Part shown: positions 44,524-53,956 of the stretch, piece by piece
Layout of the letters: every line of letters starts with the position of its first letter
Numbering within the stretch: the first letter of the stretch is position 1
Origin: Novosphingobium huizhouense
Lineage (GTDB): Bacteria > Pseudomonadota > Alphaproteobacteria > Sphingomonadales > Sphingomonadaceae
Reading direction: 5' to 3'
DNA length: 64,000 nucleotides
NCBI RefSeq assembly: GCF_020179475.1
Contig: NZ_JAILXZ010000001.1
Location: forward strand, 1,488,001 to 1,552,000
Program-made: the position numbers and the translations under genes
The notes under the pieces: generated by a model
Databases searched by the model: none
What the model was told of the DNA's origin: nothing
The model's input: the letters and a program-made list of their open reading frames with translations, nothing else

Positions 44524-44542
44524 TGCCGGACTGGTTCCGGCA
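44524..44542 (+). promoter_or_regulatory. Hairpin between rpsQ and rplN
   Basis: TGCCGGA-CTGGT-TCCGGCA is a perfect 7-bp stem in the short rpsQ-rplN gap, the classic border between the S10 and spc operons. No T run follows, so processing or translational control is more likely than termination. Confidence 0.5.
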
Positions 44543-44566
44543 AGCCAGTGAGAAGGAACCGGATCA

Positions 44567-44935
44567 ATGATCCAGATGCAATCCAATCTCGACGTCGCGG
44601 ACAACAGCGGCGCCAAGCGCGTCCAGTGCATCAAGGTGCTGGGCGGGTCGAAGCGTCGTTTTGCCGGCGTCGGCGACATCATCGTGGTGTCGGTGAAGGA
44701 AGCGCAGCCGCGCGCCCGCGTGAAGAAGGGCGACGTGCACCGCGCCGTGATCGTGCGCACGAAGAAGGACGTCCGCCGTGCCGACGGCAGCGTGATCCGC
44801 TTCGACAGCAACGCCGCCGTGCTCGTCGGCAAGAACGAAGAGCCGATCGGCACCCGTATCTTCGGCCCCGTCGTCCGCGAACTGCGCGGCAAGGGCTTCA
44901 TGAAGATCATCTCGCTCGCTCCGGAGGTGCTGTAA
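44567..44935 (+). CDS. rplN: 50S ribosomal protein L14
   Basis: L14 sits at the subunit interface and contacts 16S rRNA. It has 122 residues, with [20 protein letters not shown] and [20 protein letters not shown]. First gene of the spc set. Its stop TAA shares one base with the ATG of rplX. Confidence 0.98.
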   Translation: MIQMQSNLDVADNSGAKRVQCIKVLGGSKRRFAGVGDIIVVSVKEAQPRARVKKGDVHRAVIVRTKKDVRRADGSVIRFDSNAAVLVGKNEEPIGTRIFGPVVRELRGKGFMKIISLAPEVL

Positions 44936-45252
44936 TGGCCGCCGCGAAGATCAAGAAGGGTGACAGCGTCGTCGTCCGCTCGGGCAAGGACAAGGGCCGC
45001 ACCGGCACGGTGCTCCAGGTCCTGCCCAAGGACAACAAGGTCGTCGTCGCCGGCGTGAACATCGCCACGCGTCACCGCAAGCCGAGCCAGGCCAACCCCC
45101 AGGGCGGCATCGACCGCTCGGAGGCGCCGCTCCACATCTCGAAGGTCGCGGTCGCGGACAAGGATGGCAAGCCCACCCGCGTCCGTTTCGAGGAGCGCGA
45201 CGGCAAGAAGGTCCGCGTGGCCGTCAAGTCCGGGGAGGCCATCGATGGCTGA
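44935..45252 (+). CDS. rplX: 50S ribosomal protein L24
   Basis: L24 initiates 50S assembly and lies near the tunnel exit. It has 105 residues, with the KOW motif at the N-terminus ([20 protein letters not shown]) and [20 protein letters not shown]. The ATG at 44935 overlaps the rplN stop (TAATG), and the last 8 nt overlap rplE. Confidence 0.97.
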   Translation: MAAAKIKKGDSVVVRSGKDKGRTGTVLQVLPKDNKVVVAGVNIATRHRKPSQANPQGGIDRSEAPLHISKVAVADKDGKPTRVRFEERDGKKVRVAVKSGEAIDG

Positions 45253-45826
45253 CAAGTACGTTCCGCGTCTGAAGGCCAAGTACGAAGCCGACATCGCCAA
45301 GGCGATGCAGGCCAAGTTCGGCTACAAGAACGCCATGGAAATCCCGAAGATCGAGAAGATCACGCTCAACATGGGCGTCGGTGAGGCGAGCCAGGACAAG
45401 AAGAAGGTCACCACGGCCGCTGCCGAGATGGAACTCATCGCCGGCCAGAAGCCCGTGATCACCAAGGCGAAGAAGTCGATCGCGCAGTTCAAGCTGCGTG
45501 AGGGCATGCCGATCGGTTGCAAGGTCACCCTGCGCCGCGAACGCATGTACGAGTTCCTCGACCGCCTGATCACCATCGCGATGCCCCGCATCCGCGACTT
45601 CCGTGGTCTGAACCCCAAGTCGTTCGACGGCCGCGGCAACTACGCGATGGGTCTGAAGGAGCAGATCATCTTCCCGGAGATCAGCTACGATCAGATCGAG
45701 AAGGTGCGCGGCATGGACATCATCGTCACCACCACCGCGAAGACCGACGACGAAGCGCGCGAGCTGCTTCGCCTGTTCGGCTTCCCGTTCCCGCTGGACG
45801 CTGCTGAACAGCAGCAGGCCGCGTAA
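45245..45826 (+). CDS. rplE: 50S ribosomal protein L5
   Basis: L5 binds 5S rRNA and contacts S13 and P-site tRNA. It has 193 residues, about 14 more than in E. coli. The ATG at 45245 gives [38 protein letters not shown] and [20 protein letters not shown] are conserved. It overlaps rplX by 8 nt. In E. coli S8 represses translation at this gene. Confidence 0.97.
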   Translation: MADKYVPRLKAKYEADIAKAMQAKFGYKNAMEIPKIEKITLNMGVGEASQDKKKVTTAAAEMELIAGQKPVITKAKKSIAQFKLREGMPIGCKVTLRRERMYEFLDRLITIAMPRIRDFRGLNPKSFDGRGNYAMGLKEQIIFPEISYDQIEKVRGMDIIVTTTAKTDDEARELLRLFGFPFPLDAAEQQQAA

Positions 45827-45853
45827 GTCAGTTCCAAGGAAGAGCTTAAGTCC

Positions 45854-46159
45854 ATGGCGAAACTGAGTTCGATCAACAAGAACGAGAAGCGCAAGAAGCT
45901 CGTTCAGAAGTATGCAGCCAAGTTCGCTGCGCTCAAGGCCCAGGCCGACGATGAATCGCTCGACGAAACCGAGCGCCTGATCGCCCGCCTCAAGCTGGCC
46001 GAGCTGCCGCGCAACGCGAACCCGACCCGGGTGCGCAACCGCTGCAACACCACCGGCCGTCCGCGCGGCTACTACCGCAAGTTTGGCCTGTGCCGCGTCG
46101 AGCTGCGCGACCTGGCCAACAAGGGGCTCATCCCCGGCGTGACCAAGTCGAGCTGGTAA
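45854..46159 (+). CDS. rpsN: 30S ribosomal protein S14
   Basis: S14 is a 30S head assembly protein. It has 101 residues, the long zinc-free (C-minus) form, with [20 protein letters not shown] but without the paired CxxC sites of the short form. It ends [10 protein letters not shown]. Confidence 0.98.
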   Translation: MAKLSSINKNEKRKKLVQKYAAKFAALKAQADDESLDETERLIARLKLAELPRNANPTRVRNRCNTTGRPRGYYRKFGLCRVELRDLANKGLIPGVTKSSW

Positions 46160-46169
46160 GGATCATCCG

Positions 46170-46565
46170 ATGGCATTGACCGACCCCCTGGGTGATATGC
46201 TCACCCGCATCCGCAACGGCCAGCAGGCGAAGAAGGACGCAGTCCTCTCGCCCGCTTCGAAGCTGCGTGCGCACGTGCTCGAAGTCCTTCAGCGCGAAGG
46301 CTACATCCGCGGCTTCTCGGAGGACACCACCGGTGCCCACCCGCAGCTGCGCATCGAGCTCAAGTATTTCGAGGGCCAGCCCGCGATCAAGCATGTGGCC
46401 CGTGTCTCCAAGCCCGGCCGCCGCGTCTACTCGGGTTCGAAGGAACTCCCGGTGATCCGCAACGGCCTTGGCATCACCATCGTCTCGACGCCCAAGGGCG
46501 TGCTCTCGGATGCCGAGGCGCGCGCTGCCAACGTCGGCGGCGAAGTGCTGGCGGAGGTGTTCTGA
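46170..46565 (+). CDS. rpsH: 30S ribosomal protein S8
   Basis: S8 binds the central domain of 16S rRNA and in E. coli represses the spc operon. It has 131 residues: [20 protein letters not shown] and [20 protein letters not shown]. Its stop shares a base with the rplF start (TGATG). Confidence 0.98.
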   Translation: MALTDPLGDMLTRIRNGQQAKKDAVLSPASKLRAHVLEVLQREGYIRGFSEDTTGAHPQLRIELKYFEGQPAIKHVARVSKPGRRVYSGSKELPVIRNGLGITIVSTPKGVLSDAEARAANVGGEVLAEVF

Positions 46566-47098
46566 TGAGCCGCATCGGCAAGAAGCCGGTGGCGATCCCG
46601 AGCGGGGTCTCCGCCGATATCGCGAACGGTGTGCTGACCGTGAAGGGCCCCAAGGGTACCCTCACGCTCAACCTGCGCGACGAGATCAGCTACACCGTCG
46701 AAGGTGACAGCATCCTCGTCAAGCCGGCGAACGACACCAAGCAGGCGCGCGCCTTCTGGGGCATGCAGCGCACGCTGGTCTCGAACCTCGTCACCGGCGT
46801 GACCGAAGGATACACCAAGGTTCTCGAGATCACCGGTGTCGGCTACCGCGCCACGGCCCAGGGCAAGAACCTGAAGCTGCAGCTCGGCTACAGCCACGAC
46901 GTCGACTTCGCGGTGCCCGAAGGCATCGAGATCAAGACGCCCGACAACACCACGGTGCAGATCTCCGGCATCGACAAGCAGAAGGTCGGCCAGGTTGCGG
47001 CCGAGATCCGTCGCTGGCGCAAGCCCGAACCCTACAAGGGCAAGGGCATCAAGTACCGCGGCGAGTTCATCTTCCGCAAGGAAGGGAAGAAGAAGTAA
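46565..47098 (+). CDS. rplF: 50S ribosomal protein L6
   Basis: L6 lies near the factor-binding centre. It has 177 residues: [20 protein letters not shown], then the second-domain hallmark [20 protein letters not shown]. The stop overlaps the rplR start (TAATG). Confidence 0.98.
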   Translation: MSRIGKKPVAIPSGVSADIANGVLTVKGPKGTLTLNLRDEISYTVEGDSILVKPANDTKQARAFWGMQRTLVSNLVTGVTEGYTKVLEITGVGYRATAQGKNLKLQLGYSHDVDFAVPEGIEIKTPDNTTVQISGIDKQKVGQVAAEIRRWRKPEPYKGKGIKYRGEFIFRKEGKKK

Positions 47099-47448
47099 TG
47101 GCCAAGCTGTCCCTCTTCGATCGCCGCCGCCGCCGCGTCCGCACTGCGCTCAAGGCGCGTGCCGGTGGCCGTCCGCGCCTTTCGGTGCACCGTTCGGGCC
47201 GTCACATCTACGCCCAGATCATCGACGACGCCGCCGGCAAGACCCTTGCCGCCTCGTCGTCGCTGGTGAAGGGCCAGAAGTCGATCGGCGCCAACGTCGA
47301 TGCGGCCGCCCAGGTCGGCAAGGACATCGCCGAGAAGGCGAAGGCTGCCGGCATCACCACCGTCGTGTTCGATCGCGGCGGCTTCCTGTTCCATGGCCGC
47401 GTCAAGGCGCTGGCTGACGCTGCCCGCGAAGGCGGCCTGGAGTTCTGA
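47098..47448 (+). CDS. rplR: 50S ribosomal protein L18
   Basis: L18 binds 5S rRNA with L5. It has 116 residues: [40 protein letters not shown] and the C-terminal [20 protein letters not shown]. It is 2 nt before rpsE. Confidence 0.97.
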   Translation: MAKLSLFDRRRRRVRTALKARAGGRPRLSVHRSGRHIYAQIIDDAAGKTLAASSSLVKGQKSIGANVDAAAQVGKDIAEKAKAAGITTVVFDRGGFLFHGRVKALADAAREGGLEF

Positions 47449-47450
47449 CG

Positions 47451-48170
47451 ATGGCTGACGAAACCAACCTGGACGCCGCCGCACCGGTCGAAGCGACCGG
47501 CGGCGAGCCGCAGCGTGAAGGTCGTGGCCGTGGCCGTGGCCGTGGTGGCAACGATCGCGGCGAACGCGGCGAGCGTGGCGGCCGTGGCCGTCGCGACGAC
47601 CGTCGTGGCCGTGGCAACAACGAGGAAGAAGGTGGCGAGGAGCTCATCGAGAAGCTCGTCCACATCAACCGCGTTTCGAAGACCGTGAAGGGCGGCAAGC
47701 GCTTCGGCTTCGCCGCGCTCGTCGTGGTCGGCGACGGCAAGGGCCGCGTCGGCTTCGGTCATGGCAAGGCGCGCGAAGTGCCCGAAGCCATCACCAAGGC
47801 GACCGCCTCGGCCAAGAAGAAGATGGTCCGCGTTCCGCTCAAGGAAGGCCGCACCCTGCACCACGACGGCAAGGGCCGTTTCGGCGCGGGTAAGGTCAAC
47901 GTGCGCTCGGCGCCGGCCGGTACCGGCATCATCGCCGGTGGTCCGATGCGCGCCGTGTTCGAGAGCCTAGGCGTTGCCGACGTGGTGACCAAGTCGGTCG
48001 GCACCAGCAACCCCTACAACATGATCCGCGCCACCTTCGACGCGCTGACCGACCAGACTTCGCCGAAGTCGGTCGCCCAGCGTCGCGGCAAGAAGGTTGC
48101 AGACCTGCTCGGTCGCGGCGGCGCAACGGCGGTCGAGGCGGAAGCCGAAGCCGCTGCCATCGTGGAGTAA
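47451..48170 (+). CDS. rpsE: 30S ribosomal protein S5 with RG-rich N-terminal extension
   Basis: S5 lines the mRNA entry and contributes to decoding accuracy. The conserved protein starts near residue 64 ([20 protein letters not shown]) and includes [20 protein letters not shown] and [19 protein letters not shown]. It has 239 residues against about 167 in E. coli. The extra length is mostly an N-terminal extension of about 60 residues made of RGRGRGRGG and [15 protein letters not shown] runs framed by acidic stretches. The DNA of this part is a GTGGCC-like tandem repeat. Such an extension would be disordered and likely binds RNA. Confidence 0.97.
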   Translation: MADETNLDAAAPVEATGGEPQREGRGRGRGRGGNDRGERGERGGRGRRDDRRGRGNNEEEGGEELIEKLVHINRVSKTVKGGKRFGFAALVVVGDGKGRVGFGHGKAREVPEAITKATASAKKKMVRVPLKEGRTLHHDGKGRFGAGKVNVRSAPAGTGIIAGGPMRAVFESLGVADVVTKSVGTSNPYNMIRATFDALTDQTSPKSVAQRRGKKVADLLGRGGATAVEAEAEAAAIVE

Positions 48171-48175
48171 GCATC

Positions 48176-48352
48176 ATGGCGACTATCAAGATCAAGCAGA
48201 TCGGTTCGCCGATCCGCCGCCCGGAAAGCCAGAAGAAGATCCTGGTCGGCCTGGGCCTCGGCAAGATGAACCGCGTGGTCGAGGTGGAAGACACCGCCGA
48301 AGTCCGCGGCGCGATCGCCAAGCTGCCGCACATGGTGGCCGTGGTCGACTGA
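48176..48352 (+). CDS. rpmD: 50S ribosomal protein L30
   Basis: L30 is a small 50S protein. Its 58 residues are [40 protein letters not shown] and a C-terminal helix ending PHMVAVVD, full length for the family. It begins 5 nt after rpsE. A terminator starts 28 nt after its stop, ending this transcription unit before rplO. Confidence 0.95.
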   Translation: MATIKIKQIGSPIRRPESQKKILVGLGLGKMNRVVEVEDTAEVRGAIAKLPHMVAVVD

Positions 48353-48380
48353 CCACCGCCCGCCTGCAGGCACCAACACG

Positions 48381-48411
48381 AAAGGCCCCGGCAGCAATGC
48401 CGGGGCCTTTT
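48381..48411 (+). terminator. Intrinsic terminator after rpmD
   Basis: AAAGGCCCCGGC-AGCAAT-GCCGGGGCCTTTT is an 11-13-bp GC-rich stem with a T run. It is one of the strongest terminators in the window and lies where the spc operon would normally continue into rplO. Confidence 0.95.
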
Positions 48412-48470
48412 GCGTTGTGGTCGACTTTCCGTGCCCGTGCGTTCGCAACGCTTCGAGGCACTTGGTGCGC

Positions 48471-48508
48471 CGCACTATCGTACTGGCGATCCCACGCCCG
48501 ATAGTGCG
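48471..48508. promoter_or_regulatory. Perfect 10-bp inverted repeat before the acyltransferase gene
   Basis: CGCACTATCG (48471-48480) and CGATAGTGCG (48499-48508) are perfect inverted copies 18 bp apart. They lie in the 384-nt region between rpmD and the acyltransferase gene, after the terminator. The spacing would suit a dimeric regulator site or a remnant of a mobile element end. No gene is seen in this region. Confidence 0.5.
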
Positions 48509-48736
48509 CGCTCAGGTAAGGGGAGGGCCGCTCTTCTGGGTCCAAAGACGCTAGGATCCTCTGGCCTTGTCGGGTTGGCGCACTCTTGTGGGATGCGCGG
48601 CTGAAGTCGTTCAATCACGCAGGAGAAACGCGCAGCCGCGGTTGTCCCCCGGTGTCCTTTCTGATACTCCCAAAATGGAGGAGTCAGGCCGACTGCGTGT
48701 CGGACTGCAGGTGTGACTTGCACCTTGGAGGCATCA

Positions 48737-49891
48737 GTGGCGCAATCGAACGAGACCATCGAGAAGTTCGAGTTCGTCGACGTCCTGCGTGGACTTGCGG
48801 TGCTGATGGTTATCGTCGTTCACCATGGCCAGAAGTATACTGCAATCGGTAACGCCTATTACCTGATTGCGTTCGGGCAATTTGGCGTACAGTTGTTCTT
48901 CGTTGCGTCTGCATTCACCCTTTGCCACTCGGCAACATCGCGCGGTTGCGAGCCGAATGCGTACCGCAACTTTTTGGTCCGCCGCTTCTTTCGGATTGCG
49001 CCGCTCTATTACCTCGCGATTCCGATGTATTTCGTGCTCTATCGCTACGTGAAGCACCAGGGGTACGAGATCTACACCCCGCTCAACATCGCACTTAACG
49101 TCACGTTCCTACAGTCGTTTCGCGAGGAAGCGATGAACGGGATCGTGCCGGGGGGGTGGAGCATCGGCGTCGAAGTGCTGTTCTACTTGATCTTCCCTGT
49201 CCTGTTCGCACTGGTCTCGGGCTGGGTAGATATGCGTCGCTGGAAGGTCGTATGCGGCCTGCCATTGGTGTTCACAGCCATCTCCCTCCTGGTATGGGTC
49301 GGCATTCCTGTCGATCGCGAGATGATGTATTACAGTCTTTTCAACCAGTTGCCGGCGTTCCTGACGGGTATGGTCCTGTATTTTGCGGCGCGCGACGGGT
49401 GGCAGCCTTCACCTCGCCGCGATTCTGTCGGCGCGGCGGCTTTCGCAATGGTTGCACTCGTCCTGCTTCTGGGTTCGCATTTTAACTGGATGCCGCGGGT
49501 CTGCCTTGCGCTCATGCCGATGGCGGCGGCGGCATGCTTTGTCTTCGTATTCAATCTTGCGCGCTTGCATGCATCGGCGCGACCGGCTCAGATCGTCGCG
49601 AAGATCGGCCAAGTCTCCTATTCGATCTACATCTTCCACTTCATTTTCGCTTGGCCGATTACGCAGCGACTGGTGGCAATGGCGGGGCGAGGGGGCGTCC
49701 CGGGGGCCGGCGGTTGGGATGTGAGAGGCTTGCTGCTTTACGTCCCGACGTTGTTGCTGACCATTGGCGCCAGCTACGCGATCGGCGTGGTCAGCAAGCA
49801 CTTGATCGAGGATCGGGCGAATGTCTTTGGCCGCCGGTTCATCGTCTGGTTGGATCGGCGGGGTCGCGCGGTGGAGCGCTTGCCCGCCTAA
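48737..49891 (+). CDS. Acyltransferase 3 (OafA/NodX-like) membrane protein
   Basis: This enzyme acylates a surface or secreted sugar at the inner membrane. It has 384 residues from GTG 48737, with GGAGG 5 nt upstream; a GTG 24 nt earlier is open but lacks this site. Typical signs are FEFVDVLRGLAVLMVIVVHH (catalytic His pair at the end of helix 1), FGQFGVQLFFVASAFTLC, then FLVRRFFRIAPLYYLAI and VPGGWSIGVEVLFYLIFPVL, with about 10 membrane helices and SYSIYIFHF near the end. Codon use is clearly less GC-biased than in its neighbours (many ATT, GTT, TTT, GCA), so recent acquisition is likely. It interrupts the spc operon between rpmD and rplO. Confidence 0.93.
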   Translation: MAQSNETIEKFEFVDVLRGLAVLMVIVVHHGQKYTAIGNAYYLIAFGQFGVQLFFVASAFTLCHSATSRGCEPNAYRNFLVRRFFRIAPLYYLAIPMYFVLYRYVKHQGYEIYTPLNIALNVTFLQSFREEAMNGIVPGGWSIGVEVLFYLIFPVLFALVSGWVDMRRWKVVCGLPLVFTAISLLVWVGIPVDREMMYYSLFNQLPAFLTGMVLYFAARDGWQPSPRRDSVGAAAFAMVALVLLLGSHFNWMPRVCLALMPMAAAACFVFVFNLARLHASARPAQIVAKIGQVSYSIYIFHFIFAWPITQRLVAMAGRGGVPGAGGWDVRGLLLYVPTLLLTIGASYAIGVVSKHLIEDRANVFGRRFIVWLDRRGRAVERLPA

Positions 49892-49979
49892 CGGGCGCGT
49901 ACAGTCTCGCCGATTTTCCCCAGATGTAGAAAACGCACCTCGTCGCGGACCCGCGCCGCGCCCCTCGGTCGCGTGAGAG

Positions 49980-50008
49980 TCGACAACCCCCCCGCTTTCG
50001 TCTAACGG
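49980..50008 (+). promoter_or_regulatory. Promoter candidate for rplO-secY-adk
   Basis: TCGACA, a 17-nt spacer, then TAACGG followed by CGCCG. The layout matches the candidates before rpsL, tuf and rpsM. It lies 49 nt before the rplO ATG, in the 165-nt gap after the acyltransferase gene, where a new promoter is needed because of the upstream terminator. Confidence 0.45.
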
Positions 50009-50056
50009 CGCCGCTTCCCATCAAGCGCGACTCAAAGCGAAAGCGAGTGCTCCGAC

Positions 50057-50536
50057 ATGACCAAGCTTAACGAACTCTCCGACAACTACGGCGCCCGCAA
50101 GGGCCGCATGCGCGTGGGCCGCGGCATCGGCTCGGGCAAGGGCAAGACCGCCGGGCGCGGCCAGAAGGGCGCCAAGGCGCGTTCGGGCGTCAGCGTCAAC
50201 GGCTTCGAAGGCGGCCAGATGCCGCTCCACATGCGTCTGCCCAAGCGCGGCTTCAACAACATCTTCGCCAAGGACTATGCCCACGTGAACCTCGGCATGA
50301 TCCAGAAGGCGATCGACGCCGGCAAGCTCGCCACCGACGCGGTGATCGACCATGCCGCGCTCAAGGCGGCGGGCCTCGCGCGTGGCGGCAAGGACGGCGT
50401 GCGCCTCCTCGCCAAGGGCGAACTGACCGAAAAGGTCAGCTTCAAGGTCGCCGGCGTGTCGAAGGGCGCGGCCGCTGCGGTCGAGAAGCTCGGCGGCACC
50501 GTCGAAGTGCTTGCGACCAAGGTCGAAGCTGCCTGA
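50057..50536 (+). CDS. rplO: 50S ribosomal protein L15
   Basis: L15 is a late 50S assembly protein. It has 159 residues, with [40 protein letters not shown] and [17 protein letters not shown]. It is the first gene after the spc operon interruption and is 159 nt before secY. Confidence 0.97.
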   Translation: MTKLNELSDNYGARKGRMRVGRGIGSGKGKTAGRGQKGAKARSGVSVNGFEGGQMPLHMRLPKRGFNNIFAKDYAHVNLGMIQKAIDAGKLATDAVIDHAALKAAGLARGGKDGVRLLAKGELTEKVSFKVAGVSKGAAAAVEKLGGTVEVLATKVEAA

Positions 50537-50695
50537 TCTCATTTAATCGCGTATTGCGGGCGCGGGGGTTCTTGGAATCCCTGCGCCCGCTCTATATGGG
50601 CTTCACGCAAGGTCCGTCCGCGACGGGCCGCTTCCGTGAATGCGGCGCCTGACCCAATTCGTCCCGGCGCCCCAGCAAGGCTTGACACCAGACCA

Positions 50696-52063
50696 ATGGC
50701 ATCCCGCGCCGACAACATCGCCAGCAACCTCAACCTGGCGAACTTCTCGAAGGCCACCGAGCTCAAGAAGCGCATCTGGTTCACGGTGGGCGCGCTCATC
50801 GTGTTCCGGTTCCTCAGCTTCGTGCCGCTGCCGGGCGTCAATCCGCTGATCATGGAGACGCTCTACAACCAGACCCGCGGCGGCATCCTCGATATCTTCA
50901 ACGCCTTCTCGGGCGGCTCGCTCCAGCGCATGAGCCTGATTGCATTGGGCGTCATGCCCTACATCACCGCCTCGATCGTGGTGCAGCTCGCCGCCTCGCT
51001 CCATCCCGCGCTCGCGGCGATGAAGAAGGAAGGCGAAAGCGGGCGCAAGAAGCTCAACCAGTACACCCGCTACGGCGCGGTGCTGCTGACCGCGATCCAG
51101 GGCTGGGTGCTCGCCTCGGGTCTCGAGGCCTATGGCGCGTCGAGCGGGCTGCAGGCGGTGGTCAACCCCGGCCTGCTGTTCAAGGTCGGCGCGGTGATCT
51201 CGCTGATCGGCGGCACCATGTTCCTGCTGTGGCTGGGCGAGCAGATCACCAGCCGCGGCATCGGCAACGGCGTTTCGCTGATCATCATGGCCGGCATCGT
51301 CGCGCAGATGCCCAAGTTCTTCGGCAACCTGTTCGAGCAGGGCCGCACCGGCTCGCTCAACCCGTTCGTGATCGCCGGCGTGCTGGCGCTGATCGTCGCG
51401 GTGGTGATCTTCATCTGCTTCTTCGAGCGCGCCACGCGCCGGCTGCTGATCCAGTATCCCAAGCGCGCGACGCAGAACGGCATGATGGCCGCCGACCGCA
51501 GCCACCTGCCCTTGAAGCTCAACACCGCGGGCGTGATCCCGCCGATCTTCGCCAGCTCGCTGCTGCTGCTGCCGCTGACCATCACCCAGTTCGCCGGCAA
51601 CGCGGTGTCGCCCGACAGCACCACCGGCCAGGTGATCGTCACGCTCAACCAGTATCTCGGCCACGGCAAGCCGGTCTACATGCTGCTCTATGCGCTGGGG
51701 ATCATCTTCTTCAGCTTCTTCTACACCGCGGTGGTGTTCAATCCGGAAGAGACCGCCGACAATCTCAAGAAGAACGGCGGCTTCATCCCCGGCATCCGCC
51801 CGGGCAAGAACACCGCCACCTATCTCGACTATGTCCTGACCCGCATCACCGTGCTCGGCGCCGCCTACATCACCGTGGTCTGCGTGGTCCCCGAATGGAT
51901 CATGGCCGAAACCGGCATGGGCACGTTGTTCTTCGGCGGCACCAGCCTGCTGATCGTGGTCAACGTGACCGTCGACACCATCACCCAGATCCAGTCGCAC
52001 CTGCTGGCGCACCAGTACGGCGACCTGATCAAGAAGGCCAAACTGAAGGGACGCATGCGCTAG
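50696..52063 (+). CDS. secY: Protein translocase subunit SecY
   Basis: SecY is the pore of the Sec translocon in the inner membrane. It has 455 residues and ten helices. The ATG at 50696 gives MASRADNIASNLNLANFSKA; the frame is open 60 nt further up but that part is not conserved. FVPLPGVNPLIMETLY, GLGVMP-like ALGVMPYITASIVVQL and the C5 loop with GFIPGIRPGKNTATYLDYVL are typical. adk follows 30 nt later. Confidence 0.97.
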   Translation: MASRADNIASNLNLANFSKATELKKRIWFTVGALIVFRFLSFVPLPGVNPLIMETLYNQTRGGILDIFNAFSGGSLQRMSLIALGVMPYITASIVVQLAASLHPALAAMKKEGESGRKKLNQYTRYGAVLLTAIQGWVLASGLEAYGASSGLQAVVNPGLLFKVGAVISLIGGTMFLLWLGEQITSRGIGNGVSLIIMAGIVAQMPKFFGNLFEQGRTGSLNPFVIAGVLALIVAVVIFICFFERATRRLLIQYPKRATQNGMMAADRSHLPLKLNTAGVIPPIFASSLLLLPLTITQFAGNAVSPDSTTGQVIVTLNQYLGHGKPVYMLLYALGIIFFSFFYTAVVFNPEETADNLKKNGGFIPGIRPGKNTATYLDYVLTRITVLGAAYITVVCVVPEWIMAETGMGTLFFGGTSLLIVVNVTVDTITQIQSHLLAHQYGDLIKKAKLKGRMR

Positions 52064-52093
52064 GCGCAGCGCCGCAAGGGGGACGCAAGGCAC

Positions 52094-52738
52094 GTGAACA
52101 TCATCCTGTTGGGACCGCCGGGGGCGGGCAAGGGCACCCAGGCGCAACGTCTGGTCGAGCGCCACGGCATGAAGCAGCTTTCGACCGGCGACATGCTGCG
52201 CGCCGCGGTCAAGGCGGGCACCCCGGTCGGGCTCCAGGCCAAGGCGGTGATGGATGCGGGCCAGCTCGTTTCCGACGAGATCGTCTCGGCGCTGATCGGC
52301 GATGAACTCGACGCGATGCCCGCCGGGCAGGGCGCGATCTTCGACGGCTACCCGCGCACCGCGCCGCAGGCGGAATCGCTCGACGCGATCCTCGCAAGCC
52401 GCGGCCGCAAGCTCGACCACGTGATCGAGCTGGAAGTGAACGAGGACGCGCTCGTCGAGCGCATCACCGGCCGCTACACCTGCGCCACCTGCGGCAAGGG
52501 CTATCACGACAAGTTCGAGAAGCCGGCCGTCGAAGGCACTTGCGACAAGTGCGGCGGGCACGAATTCAAGCGCCGTCCCGACGACAACGAAGAGACCGTG
52601 CGCACGCGCATGGCCGAATACCGCGCCAAGACCGCGCCGATCCTGCCGATCTACGAAAGTCGCGGCATCGTCACCCGGGTCGACGGCATGGCCGACATGG
52701 ACCACGTGACGGCTGCCATCGAAGCGATTATCGGCTAG
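52094..52738 (+). CDS. adk: Adenylate kinase with zinc-type LID
   Basis: It converts ATP and AMP to two ADP. It has 214 residues and starts with GTG at 52094. The P-loop is GPPGAGKGTQ (7-16). The AMP-site motif FDGYPRT lies at about 83-89. The LID carries four cysteines, Cys130 and Cys133 then Cys150 and Cys153, so it likely binds zinc, unlike the zinc-free E. coli enzyme. It is the last gene before the accessory block that replaces the usual step to rpsM. Confidence 0.97.
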   Translation: MNIILLGPPGAGKGTQAQRLVERHGMKQLSTGDMLRAAVKAGTPVGLQAKAVMDAGQLVSDEIVSALIGDELDAMPAGQGAIFDGYPRTAPQAESLDAILASRGRKLDHVIELEVNEDALVERITGRYTCATCGKGYHDKFEKPAVEGTCDKCGGHEFKRRPDDNEETVRTRMAEYRAKTAPILPIYESRGIVTRVDGMADMDHVTAAIEAIIG

Positions 52739-52800
52739 GTCTCGATCGTCGCCCGCGCCGCCGCCCTGGCGGCGCCGGCGGCGCGATGGGGGGACCACCG

Positions 52801-53763
52801 ATGTTTCAGCGACCTGCGCTCGCCCTGCTGCTCGCCGCGGCCACGATCGGCCCGGCGCGCGCCGAAGTCGTGGCGAAGGGCGACAGCGGCTTCGTCGTCC
52901 GCGTCGCCGCGCGCGTCACCAGCGATCCCGCCGCCACGTGGAAGGCGCTGTCCGCCCCGGCCCAGTGGTGGCAGGGCCAGCACACCTTTTCCGGCGATGC
53001 CGCCAATCTCACCCTCGATCCCGTTCCGGGCGGCTGCTTCTGCGAGCGCCTGCCGTTGCCGAAGACCGCGGCCAAGGGCGAGCGCCCCGGCGGCGTCCAG
53101 CACATGCGCGTGCTCTATGCCGAACCCGGCAAGGCGCTGCGCCTGTCGGGGGCGCTGGGGCCGCTGCAGAGCGAGGCGGTGCAGGGCACGCTGACGATCA
53201 CGATCAAGCCGATCGACGGGGGCAGCCGGATCGTCTTCGACTACGTCGTCGGCGGCTACATGCGCTACCCGGTGGCCGAGATCGCGCCGGCGGTCGATGC
53301 GGTGATCGCGGCGCAGCTCGCGTCGCTGGCGATGAAGCTCGGCCCGATGGGCGGCGCGCCCGCGTCCACGCCCGCCCCGGCATCGGCATCGGCGCCGACG
53401 CCCGGGCCCGCGGCGGACTCCGTGGCAGCGGCCGATCCGGCTGCACCGTCTCCGTCCGGCGATGCGTCCGCCGCGGCGCTGGCGCCGCAGGGGTGGAGCC
53501 TGCCGCCGGGGCCGGGCAGCAAGCCCGCGCGCCGTGCCGCCCCTCTGGCGCCGCCGCCCGCTGCCGCTGCCGCTCCCGCCGCCGCGAAGCCCGCCGCGCC
53601 CAAGCCGCCGGCCAGGCCTGCTGTCGCGCCCGCAGCAAAGCCTGCCGCCAGGCCGCCGGCAAAGCCTGCCGCAAAGCCGGTCGCCAAGCCGGTGGACCAG
53701 GAGCACGAGGACGCCAACGCCGCGTTCGATGCGCTGCTCGGGCCTGCGCCGACGCCGCAATAG
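52801..53763 (+). CDS. Exported SRPBCC-domain protein with Ala/Pro-rich tail
   Basis: This 320-residue protein has a signal peptide (MFQRPALALLLAAATIGPAR) and one START/SRPBCC-type domain at about 25-180 (RVTSDPAATWKALSAPAQWW, GGSRIVFDYVVGGYMRYPVA), the Aha1/polyketide-cyclase-like fold that binds hydrophobic ligands. From about 185 it is low-complexity Ala/Pro/Lys (PAAKPAARPPAKPAAKPVAK), probably disordered and cell-envelope spanning. An ATG 15 nt upstream is possible. It follows adk on the same strand but the function is unknown. Confidence 0.75.
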   Translation: MFQRPALALLLAAATIGPARAEVVAKGDSGFVVRVAARVTSDPAATWKALSAPAQWWQGQHTFSGDAANLTLDPVPGGCFCERLPLPKTAAKGERPGGVQHMRVLYAEPGKALRLSGALGPLQSEAVQGTLTITIKPIDGGSRIVFDYVVGGYMRYPVAEIAPAVDAVIAAQLASLAMKLGPMGGAPASTPAPASASAPTPGPAADSVAAADPAAPSPSGDASAAALAPQGWSLPPGPGSKPARRAAPLAPPPAAAAAPAAAKPAAPKPPARPAVAPAAKPAARPPAKPAAKPVAKPVDQEHEDANAAFDALLGPAPTPQ

Positions 53764-53956
53764 GGGCAGCGCCCGCCCAAGCTGCATCCAACTCGGTGCG
53801 AACGCCTACCCAGGGCGCAAAAAATCGTTACGTTCCAGCTCACAAGGAGCGCGACTCGGCCTCGATCGCCACAGACGCTCCACCGGTCGCACGCGTCGTA
53901 ACGACTGCCGGCCTGCCTGCACCCGCGCAGGCGCCGGCCACCGGGGGAGAGTATCA

